A stretch of 16,935 nucleotides of DNA from a bacterium UBA6115 (GCA_002428405.1 DIWD01000075.1:18056-34990), one strand, 5' to 3'; positions 7,612-14,966 are shown, numbered from the stretch's first letter. The notes: generated by a model from the sequence alone, not told the origin. A program made the numbers and translations.

Positions 7612-7941
7612 TCCCTTGGTGAAAGCTGGGTTGATTCCGAAGCGGTCTTCACGAAATGGAATGGAACGAGAATGGCTGTTGATAGCCCTGCCAGTTGGTT
7701 TCGAGAATTCTTGAAGGTCAATAATTTACCTCCCATTAATCCGGATGGTCTAAGGCACACCGGCGCTTCATTGCTAATCGCGCAGGGGATTGATGTCCAG
7801 ACCATCCGGCAGCGCCTTGGGCATGCCCGTGCCTCCACTACAATGGATATCTACGCCCACGCCTTTCAGGAGTGCGATGAACTTGCCACAGATGCTTTTG
7901 ACCAAGTGCTTGCACAGGCGAGCGGAAGGACAAAGCAGATA
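7612..7941 (+). pseudogene. Tyrosine recombinase (phage/ICE-type integrase), C-terminal fragment
   Basis: From LGESWVDSEAVFTKWNG onward the sequence is the C-terminal half of a Firmicutes-type integrase: WFREFLKVNNLPPINPDGLR, HTGASLLIAQGIDVQTIRQR, LGHARASTTMDIYAH. Visible catalytic-domain residues are R in GLRHT (codon at 7753), H in LGH, and the nucleophile Y in DIYAH (codon at 7852). The N-terminal arm-binding and core-binding domains and the first catalytic arginine are lost. The HxxR motif reads DGLR, with Asp where His is usual. The frame stays open to 8220, but from about 7942 it only reads antisense through a terminator and a tRNA gene and is not real protein. Its end lies roughly 130 bases from the 3' end of tRNA-Arg, as expected for an element that used that tRNA as its site. 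Confidence 0.8.
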
Positions 7942-7976
7942 TTAAAAGCAATTGATTTATCATCATCTATTAGGCG

Positions 7977-8000
7977 ACTGGCACACGTACTGGCACACGT
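7977..8000. repeat. Perfect 12-bp tandem repeat next to the tRNA 3' end
   Basis: ACTGGCACACGT occurs twice without a gap (7977-7988 and 7989-8000), between the integrase fragment and the tRNA terminator. Paired short direct repeats beside an attachment site are typical of arm-type binding sites of tyrosine recombinases. It may instead be the old 3' coding end of the integrase. Confidence 0.55.
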
Positions 8001-8022
8001 TCGCGAAAATCAATTAAATCTC

Positions 8023-8063
8023 AAAAAGAAAAAAGGCCTGATTTCATTGTGGAATCAGGCCTT
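8023..8063 (-). terminator. Rho-independent terminator of tRNA-Arg(CCT)
   Basis: On the minus strand AAGGCCTGATT and AATCAGGCCTT (8033-8043 with 8053-8063) form an 11-bp stem, followed by a T-rich run (8023-8034). It begins 6 bases after the CCA end of the tRNA. Confidence 0.85.
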
Positions 8064-8068
8064 ATCAC

Positions 8069-8145
8069 TGGCGTTCCCGGCGCGATTCGAACGCGCGGCC
8101 TTTCGCTTAGGAGGCGAACGCTCTATCCTGCTGAGCTACGGGAAC
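8069..8145 (-). tRNA. tRNA-Arg, anticodon CCT
   Basis: A full cloverleaf is visible on the minus strand. The acceptor is GTTCCCG/CGGGAAC, the D-arm GCTCAGCAGGATAGAGC, and the anticodon stem TTCGC/GCGAA around loop CTCCTAA with anticodon CCT. The T-arm is GCGCG-TTCGAAT-CGCGC, the discriminator base is G, and CCA is encoded (8069-8071). It decodes AGG. The gene has its own promoter and terminator. The integrase fragment downstream of its 3' end marks it as a likely integration site, with the 3' half rebuilt or retained after insertion. Confidence 0.95.
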
Positions 8146-8170
8146 ACAGCCGCATCGACACGGCAGGCGC

Positions 8171-8200
8171 ATTGTAGCATAACCCGCGGCTTCCGGGCAA
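8171..8200 (-). promoter_or_regulatory. Promoter of tRNA-Arg(CCT)
   Basis: On the minus strand TTGCCC (8195-8200) and TACAAT (8171-8176) are 18 bases apart. The tRNA 5' end is at 8145, which leaves a short leader. Confidence 0.6.
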
Positions 8201-8238
8201 GGAAAGAGGCAATATCATAAAGCCCTGAAATCAAGGGT

Positions 8239-10173
8239 TTACCCCGCCGCGGGCAGTTCCTCCTCCGCCGGCAGCATTTCCATGATCATGTCATACAGTG
8301 TCTCATAAGGCACCTGGCCGATGAGCTGTTCCCAGGAAGCTTTTGGGAGGGCCTGGACGCTGGGGAATGCGTTCCTGATGATGGCGCTGAGGCACTGCGC
8401 CTTTAAAAGCAGGTTTGGATAGAAGAATAACGAGCCGGAAGTGTCCCCGGCGGTAAACAGGTACTCAAAGATCCGCGCCCGGTCCTCCAGCGGGAAGGTG
8501 CGGCTGTAAGCGTCGATGAACCATACTTCATCCGGGTTTTCCTGCGCCTGGCCATCCTCGGCCGTATAGCGGCTGTCCGCCCATTCGGTCATGTCAGGGT
8601 TATGGTAGGAAAAGGCGAATCCATGCCCCTCCTGCGCCGCGGGGCCGAGCCTCCCCCACTGCCCCAGAAGACTCTCCTCAATTCCCTGGTGATTTTCCCA
8701 GAGGCGGTCTTCCATCACATGCATGAACTCATGCGCGAGGTTGCGTAAAAAGGAACTGTCCCCCGCGTTCAGGGCAATGTAACGCTCATCCCCGTCACTG
8801 GACGCGATGCCACTGGCGGAGGCGATGCCGCTGGCATTCTTTGGAATGATCTCCCCGCACAGATAGATGCCAAAACGGGTATAGGGCAGGATCAGCGCCT
8901 CTCCCGGCATGCCGGACGGGAGCCTGCTGAAAAAGTTATCCAATTCGTCCAGCGCATCGCTCAGGCGCAGTTCATCATCCATCAGGCGGCCTTGATAAGT
9001 ATCATTCTCAAAGGACGCCCCATCCTGCCTGATGTGGAGGCTGATGCCGTGTTTCTCAGCGACGCGCGCCGCCTTTTGGTCAAGCTCCCTGCGGATATCC
9101 GCCATTGTTACGCGGGTCACGCCGCCCGGGGCGTTGAGCGGATCTTTGGAATAATCCCAAAGGCAGAGGAAGAAGGCCTGCTGTTCATAGTCATCTGCGC
9201 CAATCAGCGCAAATCCATCCTCTGACAGCAGGGCGTTGCCAAAACTCAGCGTGTCTCCCTTGCCCTTCAGGAGCAGCTGGTTGACCAGCGTCCCCCGGTC
9301 CAGGTCCATCAAGCGCAGGGGCCTTTCATCATCCCAGCTGCCGACCAGAAGCAGGCTGTCCTGCCAGGCGTAGGGATAATCCGTGTCACTCCACGCGCTC
9401 ACACGGCTGAAGACGCCGCTGTGCGGCAGCGTGCCGATGAGGGCTTCCTGCCTGCCCGACAGCATGATATGCCCGTCATTGAGCCAGCTGAAGGAAGCGG
9501 GTATGGTGGTGAGATGGATACTTCCTTTCCTGTCAATGGCGCCGGTGACGCTCAGCCCGTCCGGCCCTGTGATGACGCAAATAACCTGCCCGTCCCTTTC
9601 CCCCGCGAAGCTGCTGAACAGCCACCCTTCCGGCAGGCCCAGTGGAACGGACTTCTTTTCGCCGCCCGGCAGCGTGAAGCGCACAAGCCTTTCTTCCGCC
9701 GCGCAATAAAGGTACTGCCCGCCTTTTTCCGCAAAGGCCGCGTAGTATGATTCTCCCTCAGGCACGGCAAAGCGCAGGGTTTCCTTGAGCTCCCGGTCAA
9801 AATGAAGGAGCGTCATCTGGCTTTGGTCCATGAGAAGGATGCCGCCATCGTCCAGGAAACCGATTTCCCTGAAAGATCCGAACTCGATTTCAGGAAGAGC
9901 GGTCCGCGCGGTCAGCCTGCCTTGATTCAGGTCAAACAACCCAAGGTTCGCACCATTGCTGTCAGGCTGATCCTGGCGGATGAATGCGAGCATCCCGTTT
10001 TTTTCTGCCAGCGACAGGTATTGACCGCTTCCGCCGCCCGTATCAACGCGCAGCAGGGGGCTTTCAAAGACGTTTTCGTACTGACCGCTGAAGCGGTCTG
10101 CGGGCGCGGCGATTGCCATTTGCCCCGATAGGATCAGAAGAAGGGCCAAGCAGGCGGCTATTCGTCGTTTCAT
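8239..10173 (-). CDS. Secreted beta-propeller protein with C-terminal zinc metallopeptidase-like domain
   Basis: The protein has 644 residues and starts with a clear signal peptide (MKRR, hydrophobic 6-22, cleavage near AIAA-P). Residues about 35-350 are repeated strand blocks such as NLGLFDLNQGRL, TLLHFDRELKETL and LRLMDLDRGTLVN, consistent with a six- to eight-bladed propeller. Residues 375-620 form a second domain with the zinc motif HEFMH (H481, E482, H485). It is followed by WFIDAYSRTFPLEDRARIFE, where E563 is a candidate third ligand. Similar HExxH plus TxPxEDRAR layouts occur in uncharacterised clostridial secreted metallopeptidases. A small repeat NASGIASASGIASSDG lies in a loop before the motif. 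AGGAAA lies about 6 bases before the ATG. The substrate is unknown. It sits downstream of parB on the same strand but beyond that operon's terminator. Confidence 0.75.
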   Translation of the reverse strand: MKRRIAACLALLLILSGQMAIAAPADRFSGQYENVFESPLLRVDTGGGSGQYLSLAEKNGMLAFIRQDQPDSNGANLGLFDLNQGRLTARTALPEIEFGSFREIGFLDDGGILLMDQSQMTLLHFDRELKETLRFAVPEGESYYAAFAEKGGQYLYCAAEERLVRFTLPGGEKKSVPLGLPEGWLFSSFAGERDGQVICVITGPDGLSVTGAIDRKGSIHLTTIPASFSWLNDGHIMLSGRQEALIGTLPHSGVFSRVSAWSDTDYPYAWQDSLLLVGSWDDERPLRLMDLDRGTLVNQLLLKGKGDTLSFGNALLSEDGFALIGADDYEQQAFFLCLWDYSKDPLNAPGGVTRVTMADIRRELDQKAARVAEKHGISLHIRQDGASFENDTYQGRLMDDELRLSDALDELDNFFSRLPSGMPGEALILPYTRFGIYLCGEIIPKNASGIASASGIASSDGDERYIALNAGDSSFLRNLAHEFMHVMEDRLWENHQGIEESLLGQWGRLGPAAQEGHGFAFSYHNPDMTEWADSRYTAEDGQAQENPDEVWFIDAYSRTFPLEDRARIFEYLFTAGDTSGSLFFYPNLLLKAQCLSAIIRNAFPSVQALPKASWEQLIGQVPYETLYDMIMEMLPAEEELPAAG

Positions 10174-10277
10174 CAGGGTTTCCTCACGGTTCGAACAAAG
10201 GGAAGAAGAGGCTTGATGTTAAAGCGGCATAGGTGTTTCCAGGGCGTCAAGGCAGAGGCGGTCTGCCTGATCATCAT

Positions 10278-10308
10278 TGAAAAACAAGAGACGGAGGCCT
10301 TCCGTCTC
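10278..10308 (-). terminator. Rho-independent terminator of the parA-parB unit
   Basis: GAGACGGA (10288-10295) pairs perfectly with TCCGTCTC (10301-10308) around a 5-base loop. On the minus strand it is followed by TTGTTTTTC. It lies about 27 bases past the parB stop and separates parB from the metallopeptidase gene. Confidence 0.85.
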
Positions 10309-10334
10309 ACAGGGCGATGAGGAGCGGCACGCTT

Positions 10335-11171
10335 TCATCCCAGCAATCGGTCGACCGCCTCCCAGATGCCCTCCAGTTCCTCGAAACTGGCGTAGCGCAA
10401 AAGGATGGACCCCTTTTCCATGGAACCGGAAATCTGCGCGCGCACGCCCAGAGCCATGCGCAGCCGTTCCTGAAAGTCCGCCATTTCCGGCGGAACTTCC
10501 CTGACAGGCCTCTTCACCCTGGGCATGGGTTTTTTTGCCATCTCCTCCAACGTGCGCACACTCAGCCCCTGGGAAACGGCCTTGTCAGCCAGCGACTGCT
10601 GCGCTGATGCGTCCTTTATACCGGCCAGCACCCGGGCATGGCCCTGGCTGAGCAGACCGGTACGCACCATATTCTGTACCTTTGGATCCAGGTTCAACAA
10701 TCTTAAGAGGTTGGCGACTGCCGGGCGCGACTTGCCCAGCATTCCAGCCACATCCTCCTGGGTCAGGCTGCCCTCATCCATCAGAAGGCGCACCGCTTCC
10801 GCCGCTTCCATCGCGTTGAGGTCCTCGCGCTGCAGGTTCTCCGTCAGCGCGGCAAGCCTGCGCTGGTGCTCCGGCAAATCGCGTACCAGCACAGGGATAA
10901 CGGATAATCCCGCCTTCATGGCTGCCCGGAAACGGCGCTCTCCCGCGATGATGCGGTAACGATCCCCCATGGGCGCGGCAAGGATGGGCTGCAGCAAACC
11001 GAGCTGCTGAATGGATTCCGCCAGTTCGCTGATGGCGTCCTCATCAAAAGCTTTTCTGGGTTGGCCGGGGTTGGGATCCAGCCTGTCAAGCGAAACCTGG
11101 ATGACCTCTCCTTCGTGGCTATCCCCCGGAAACAGGGCGTCAAGGCCGCGGCCCAGCGCAGATTTTTTCAT
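10335..11171 (-). CDS. parB: Chromosome-partitioning protein ParB (Spo0J family)
   Basis: A 278-residue ParB. It begins KKSALGRGLDALF, the usual ParA-stimulating N-terminus. The CTP-binding/ParB-N domain holds PRKAFDEDAI, GERRFR (77-82) and ENLQRED (111-117). The helix-turn-helix that reads parS is around 136-160 (LTQEDVAGMLGKSRPAVANL). A C-terminal dimerisation region ends FEELEGIWEAVDRLL. It loads at parS sites, spreads as a CTP-dependent clamp and works with ParA in origin segregation. The start overlaps the parA stop in ATGA, so the two genes are translationally coupled. I found no obvious parS (TGTTTCACGTGAAACA-like) copy in the window, which is not unusual because parS may lie elsewhere. 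Confidence 0.95.
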   Translation of the reverse strand: MKKSALGRGLDALFPGDSHEGEVIQVSLDRLDPNPGQPRKAFDEDAISELAESIQQLGLLQPILAAPMGDRYRIIAGERRFRAAMKAGLSVIPVLVRDLPEHQRRLAALTENLQREDLNAMEAAEAVRLLMDEGSLTQEDVAGMLGKSRPAVANLLRLLNLDPKVQNMVRTGLLSQGHARVLAGIKDASAQQSLADKAVSQGLSVRTLEEMAKKPMPRVKRPVREVPPEMADFQERLRMALGVRAQISGSMEKGSILLRYASFEELEGIWEAVDRLLG

Positions 11172-11950
11172 AGGCGATTCATCCTCCGCTCAGGATCCCT
11201 AATTCCTATGATTTCCCTTGCCAGGTTCCTATAGGCCTCCGCCCCCGCGCTACGCGGGTCGTACAGCCCGATGGGCAGGCCATGGCTGGGGGCCTCGCCC
11301 AGGCGAACGCTGCGGGGAATGATGGACAGGAACACTTTTCCCTTGAAATGCTTTTTCACCTCGTCCGCCACCAGAAGCGACAGGTTGGTCCGCCCGTCAA
11401 ACATGGTCAGCACCACGCCCTCCAGCTGCAGATGCGGATTGAGTGATTTTTGAACGCGGCTGATGGTGTTCATCAGCGCGCTCACACCTTCCAGCGCGAA
11501 ATACTCGCACTGGATGGGCACCAGCACGCTGTCTGACGCGGTCAGCGCGTTGATGGTCAGCAGGCTCAGGGAGGGCGGGCAGTCGATCAGGATAAAGTCA
11601 TAGCTTTCCCTGACCGGCAGGATGGCTTCGCGCAGCTGCTTTTCACGCTGCATGACACCCACCAGTTCGACCTCCGCCGCGGCCAGGCGGATGTCGCTGG
11701 GCAGGGCATACAGGTTTGGGATCCCTGTTTTCACAATGGCGCTGTCCATCAGAATATGGTTGATCAGCACCTCATAACTGGTTTTTTCCTTCGCGCGCAC
11801 GGCGATCCCGCTGGTGGCGTTTCCCTGCGGGTCCATATCCACCAGCAGGACCTGAAAGCCCTCAGCGGCCAGATAGGCCGACAGGCTCACGGCGGTGGTG
11901 GTTTTACCCACGCCGCCTTTCTGGTTGGCAACCGCGATGATTTTTCCCAA
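11168..11950 (-). CDS. parA: Chromosome-partitioning ATPase ParA (Soj)
   Basis: A 260-residue ParA/MinD-type ATPase. The deviant Walker A motif KGGVGKTT is at 11-18, VDMDPQGN at 37-44, and Walker B FILIDCPPS at 119-127. The C-terminal IPRSVRLGEAPSHGLP is typical of Soj. It lacks the long N-terminal DNA-binding domain of plasmid ParAs, which supports a chromosomal role. The start is a TTG at 11950, giving MGKIIAVANQKGG. AAGGAG lies 6 bases upstream and is embedded in the last codons of the preceding gene. A longer in-frame start at 12004 would add 18 residues absent from the family. It forms an operon with the unknown gene before it and with parB after it. Confidence 0.95.
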   Translation of the reverse strand: MGKIIAVANQKGGVGKTTTAVSLSAYLAAEGFQVLLVDMDPQGNATSGIAVRAKEKTSYEVLINHILMDSAIVKTGIPNLYALPSDIRLAAAEVELVGVMQREKQLREAILPVRESYDFILIDCPPSLSLLTINALTASDSVLVPIQCEYFALEGVSALMNTISRVQKSLNPHLQLEGVVLTMFDGRTNLSLLVADEVKKHFKGKVFLSIIPRSVRLGEAPSHGLPIGLYDPRSAGAEAYRNLAREIIGIRDPERRMNRL

Positions 11951-11951
11951 A

Positions 11952-12449
11952 TCATTCTCCTTGAGGCATTGTGTCGATCCATGGACGGAACCGCCAGGGC
12001 TCATGGCAGGAGGTGATGACGCGTCGGAGGGTTTCCGTCTCTTCCGGTGTCTGAAGTTTCCAAAACAGCAGGTACAGCGCCCGAAGCGCGGACAGGCTGC
12101 CGGAACGCATGGAATATTCCCTGATCATCGCCTGAACGGCGGCATCCCTGGGCAGCGCTTCGAATAGCAGAAACAGCAGTTCGTCCGCCATCAGGGAGAA
12201 ATCACCTACGCGCAGGCGGATGAGCTGCCCGGTGTCCATTTCCAGCGCCATGCGGCCGCTGGTATCCTCACGCACCGACATGAACAGGAGGTTGTCCAGC
12301 CACTGCGCCAGACGAAACAGGGAGTCCCTTTGTACATGGAAGGAGAAAAGGGTGGACGCCGTCCGGTCGCAGAGGGCTTTATTGCGGGCCAGAAAGCCTG
12401 ACCCCAGCCAGGGGCGAAGGGTCACCTCCACATGTTCCGGAGCAATCAT
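11952..12449 (-). CDS. Unknown protein, first gene of the parA-parB unit
   Basis: A 165-residue protein that I do not recognise. The start at 12449 is chosen for GGAGGA about 6 bases upstream; this gives MIAPEHVEVTLRPWLG. It has no signal peptide, no clear membrane span and no Walker or zinc motif. It is rich in predicted helices with hydrophobic runs such as LADELLFLLFEAL-like and LSALRALYLLFWKL segments, and many acidic and arginine residues. Its stop codon is one base before the TTG of parA, and its last codons carry the parA ribosome binding site, so its translation and that of ParA are tied. In many Firmicutes the gene before soj is rsmG or noc, and this is neither. A cytosolic helper or regulator of partitioning is possible but only by position. 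Confidence 0.7.
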   Translation of the reverse strand: MIAPEHVEVTLRPWLGSGFLARNKALCDRTASTLFSFHVQRDSLFRLAQWLDNLLFMSVREDTSGRMALEMDTGQLIRLRVGDFSLMADELLFLLFEALPRDAAVQAMIREYSMRSGSLSALRALYLLFWKLQTPEETETLRRVITSCHEPWRFRPWIDTMPQGE

Positions 12450-12530
12450 CAAACTTCCTCCAGGATCGCTCTTCTCCTTGATGCAACAGGATAGCACAGC
12501 ATGCTGCCAGCGTCAAAAACCTTTGACAGG

Positions 12531-13391
12531 CTATGCTTTCAGATGCGCCATAAAATGGCCGAGAATCAAGCCGTGCAGCTCTTCGCTCCAGAAAGTGCCT
12601 TCATGCTCAGCGCCTCGGACCTGAATGAGCCTGCTGTCCGCCCCCGCCTCCTTCAGGCGGGAGTGCATCAAATCAGACTGGGCAAATGGGACAGATTCAT
12701 CCGCGTCCCCATGCGCGATCAGGAAAGCGGGGTATTTCTGGCCGGCGCGGACCTCGTAAACGGGGCTCATGTCACGCAGAACGGTAACCGTGTCCTGATC
12801 ATCAATCAGAGCGGCCATGATCCGCATGATGTCGCTGTCCTCCTGGACCTTGCCGCCTTTCATGGAGAGAAGGTCCGCCGGACCAAAGCAGTCCGCCACC
12901 GCCCTGACCGCGTCGGACTGCTCCTGATAGTCATCCGTACGGTAGCGGGGATCATCCCCGGTCAGGCCAACCAGCAACGCGGTGTTGCCGCCGGAGGAGG
13001 TGCCAAAGAACCCGACGCGATCCGGATCAATTCCCAGTGCGTCCGCCTGGCTGCGCAGAAAGCGGACGGCGGCCTTGGCATCCTTGAGATAGGCGGGGAA
13101 AGGATTTCCCTTGGTGCAGTCGCGATGGGTGATCGCCGCCACGGCAAAGCCCTGCTGGGCGTAACGGCACAGCTGAGGCAGCTGATAATACCGGTTGGGG
13201 CTGGTCCAGGCACTGCCCTGTAAAAAAACGATCAGGGGATAACGCGGATCTGTTCCGCTGTTCTGATCCCGATTTGGTGAGACGAGGGTCATCAACTGCT
13301 GCTGGCCTTCACAGACAAATGGAATGTCTGTAGTGATGGAAGCCATGCCGAGGCAGCCGGGATTGTTTTGAAGCGTGATGTCGGGTTTCAC
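12531..13391 (-). CDS. Alpha/beta hydrolase, esterase/lipase type
   Basis: A 286-residue alpha/beta hydrolase close to the BD-FAE/acetyl-esterase group. Strand YPLIVFLQGSAWTSPN carries the oxyanion loop in the QGSAW form rather than HGGG. The nucleophile is S132 in GTSSGG, the acid is probably D231 in HGDADESVPF, and the base is H263 in GAEHEG. No signal peptide is seen. The start is GTG at 13391 with GGAG about 9 bases upstream. The gene is divergent from the GPH symporter, with both promoters in the same 90-base gap, so they are likely co-regulated. This suggests deacylation of a glycoside taken up by the symporter. The esterase family is sure; the substrate is inferred. Confidence 0.85.
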   Translation of the reverse strand: MKPDITLQNNPGCLGMASITTDIPFVCEGQQQLMTLVSPNRDQNSGTDPRYPLIVFLQGSAWTSPNRYYQLPQLCRYAQQGFAVAAITHRDCTKGNPFPAYLKDAKAAVRFLRSQADALGIDPDRVGFFGTSSGGNTALLVGLTGDDPRYRTDDYQEQSDAVRAVADCFGPADLLSMKGGKVQEDSDIMRIMAALIDDQDTVTVLRDMSPVYEVRAGQKYPAFLIAHGDADESVPFAQSDLMHSRLKEAGADSRLIQVRGAEHEGTFWSEELHGLILGHFMAHLKA

Positions 13392-13424
13392 TATTACTCT
13401 CCGCCTTCCGCATTTATACGGTTT

Positions 13425-13430
13425 ATTATA
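13425..13430 (-). promoter_or_regulatory. Extended -10 of the alpha/beta hydrolase promoter
   Basis: On the minus strand TGATATAAT gives a perfect TATAAT with an upstream TG, an extended -10. No good -35 is visible at 17 bases. The leader to the GTG start would be about 27 bases. Confidence 0.5.
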
Positions 13431-13452
13431 TCATGCTGGCGCGCTTTTGTGG

Positions 13453-13458
13453 TAGAAT
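13453..13458 (+). promoter_or_regulatory. Extended -10 of the GPH symporter promoter
   Basis: TGGTAGAAT (13450-13458) resembles an extended -10 with TAGAAT at 13453-13458. The start would be near 13465, only about 20 bases before the TTG. The -35 is poor. It lies back to back with the hydrolase promoter. Confidence 0.4.
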
Positions 13459-13484
13459 CCGGCTGAAACAGGGAGGTGAACAAC

Positions 13485-14861
13485 TTGACGCAAAGAAGGC
13501 GGAACACGCTGTTCTTTGGCCTGGGAACGGTCGGGCGGGATATGTTCTACACGATGGTGGCGACCTACCTGATCGTGTTCCTGACCGAGGTGATGGACCT
13601 TCCGGACCATACCATGTGGTGGATGACCCTGATTTTCACCGTGCTGCGGGTGTTTGACGCGCTCAATGACCCGGTGATGGGCATCATTGTGGATAACACG
13701 GGCGGCCGCTTCGGGAAGTTCAAGCCATTGATTTTATTGGGGGCCATTTTAGGCGCGCTGTTCATGGTTCCCATGTTCATGGACTTCAATCTTCCGCAGA
13801 CTGCCTACCTGATCCTGTTCGCCATCCTGTACCTGGGGTGGGACCTGTTTTACGGCGCCAATGACATCGCCTACTGGTCCATGCTGCCTGCCCTGTCGGT
13901 ATATCCAAGGGAACGGGAGAAAATAGGGGCGTTCGCGCGCATCTGCGCCAATGTCGGGATGTACGCGGTCGTGGTCGCCATCATGCCGGTCACCGGGGCC
14001 TTAAGCCGTGTCCTGGGCAGCGCGAAGCAGGCCTGGTTTCTTTTCGCGCTGGCTGCGGCGGCGCTGATGATCCTCTTTCAGCTGTTCACCCTCATCGGTG
14101 TGAAGGAACAGCGCGAGGTGTTCAGGAAAGAGGAGAAATCAGGGTTGAAGGACCTGGGAAGATTGCTCAAGGGGAACGACCAGCTGCGATGGACCATCCT
14201 TTCCATGGGCCTGTTCATGGTCGGCTATTCCATTACAACCGGCTTTGGTGTGTATTTTTTCAAGTACGCCTTCGGGAATGAGGGGATGTACCCGCTCTTC
14301 GCGCTCATACTGGGCGCGGCTCAATTAAGCGCCCTGGGGGTTTTCCCCCTGTTCAGCAAGCGCTTTCACCGCAGGCAGCTGTATTTTGGCGCGACGGTGC
14401 TGGTGGCGATCGGCTATCTGGTTTTCTTCCTCTCGCCGATGGATATGCTGCCGCTGGGCATCGGCGGGTTTTTGATTTTTGTCGGGCAGGCTTTCATCCA
14501 GCTGTTGATGCTGATGTTCCTGGCGGACTGTGTGGAGTACGGGCAATGGAAACTGCACAAGCGCCAGGAGAGCCTGACCTTCTCCTTCCAGCCCCTCATC
14601 AACAAGATCGGCGGGGCGGCGGCCTCCGGCATCGTGAGCGCGACGCTCATCCTCTCGGGCATCAACAGCGCCCCGACCGCAAAAGACGTCACGCCCGGCG
14701 GCATCACCCTCATGAAGGCCAGCATGCTCATCCTGCCCCTGATCTGCATCCTGGCGGGTTATTATTTTTATCACCGCTTCTTCAGGATAGACGAAAAGCT
14801 GCACAGCCAGATCCTTAACGAACTCATGATCCGCGGCGACCTGAAGGGGGAGGCGGAGTAG
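13485..14861 (+). CDS. GPH-family sugar:cation symporter (MelB-like)
   Basis: A 458-residue integral membrane protein with about 12 hydrophobic segments. The glycoside-pentoside-hexuronide family signature is clear: RVFDALNDPVMGIIVD (the MelB-like acidic residues in helix 2) followed by GGRFGKFKPLILLGAI. Later LADCVEYGQWKLHKRQE, which resembles the family's D-x-x-E-Y-G-x-W motif, and SFQPLINKIGGAAASGI also fit. It would import a sugar or glycoside with Na+ or H+. The TTG at 13485 is preferred because GGGAGGTGA (13471-13479) gives proper spacing; a GTG at 13476 overlaps that site. The divergent alpha/beta hydrolase suggests an acylated or glycosidic substrate. Confidence 0.88.
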   Translation: MTQRRRNTLFFGLGTVGRDMFYTMVATYLIVFLTEVMDLPDHTMWWMTLIFTVLRVFDALNDPVMGIIVDNTGGRFGKFKPLILLGAILGALFMVPMFMDFNLPQTAYLILFAILYLGWDLFYGANDIAYWSMLPALSVYPREREKIGAFARICANVGMYAVVVAIMPVTGALSRVLGSAKQAWFLFALAAAALMILFQLFTLIGVKEQREVFRKEEKSGLKDLGRLLKGNDQLRWTILSMGLFMVGYSITTGFGVYFFKYAFGNEGMYPLFALILGAAQLSALGVFPLFSKRFHRRQLYFGATVLVAIGYLVFFLSPMDMLPLGIGGFLIFVGQAFIQLLMLMFLADCVEYGQWKLHKRQESLTFSFQPLINKIGGAAASGIVSATLILSGINSAPTAKDVTPGGITLMKASMLILPLICILAGYYFYHRFFRIDEKLHSQILNELMIRGDLKGEAE

Positions 14862-14911
14862 CCGAAGGAGTCAAGTAATGCTTTTGGCGGTTGAAAGAAC
14901 TAAAATAGCGC

Positions 14912-14940
14912 TTGCGTCCCTTTGCTTGTCTTGATATAAT
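14912..14940 (+). promoter_or_regulatory. Promoter of tRNA-Arg(ACG)
   Basis: TTGCGT (14912-14917), a 17-base spacer and a perfect TATAAT (14935-14940) preceded by TGA, an extended -10. The tRNA starts 27 bases later. Confidence 0.8.
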
Positions 14941-14966
14941 ACACAGGCTGTCCATCAGGACGGCAT

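Noticed and set aside
7942..8220. C-terminal extension of the integrase frame to 8220.
   Set aside because: It reads through the tandem repeat, the tRNA terminator and the antisense strand of tRNA-Arg(CCT). It is only an accidentally open frame.
8216..8240. A short hairpin GCCCTGAAATCAAGGGT after the metallopeptidase stop.
   Set aside because: The stem is short and lacks a proper T-run, so I do not call it a terminator.
8774..8839. Short repeated DNA inside the metallopeptidase gene (ASGIASASGIAS in the protein).
   Set aside because: Only a two-copy in-frame loop expansion, not a CRISPR or mobile repeat.
10174..13480. A search by eye for parS (TGTTTCACGTGAAACA-like) near parA-parB.
   Set aside because: No convincing copy was seen. 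CACGTG at about 119-124 lies inside the solute-binding protein gene and lacks the flanking arms.
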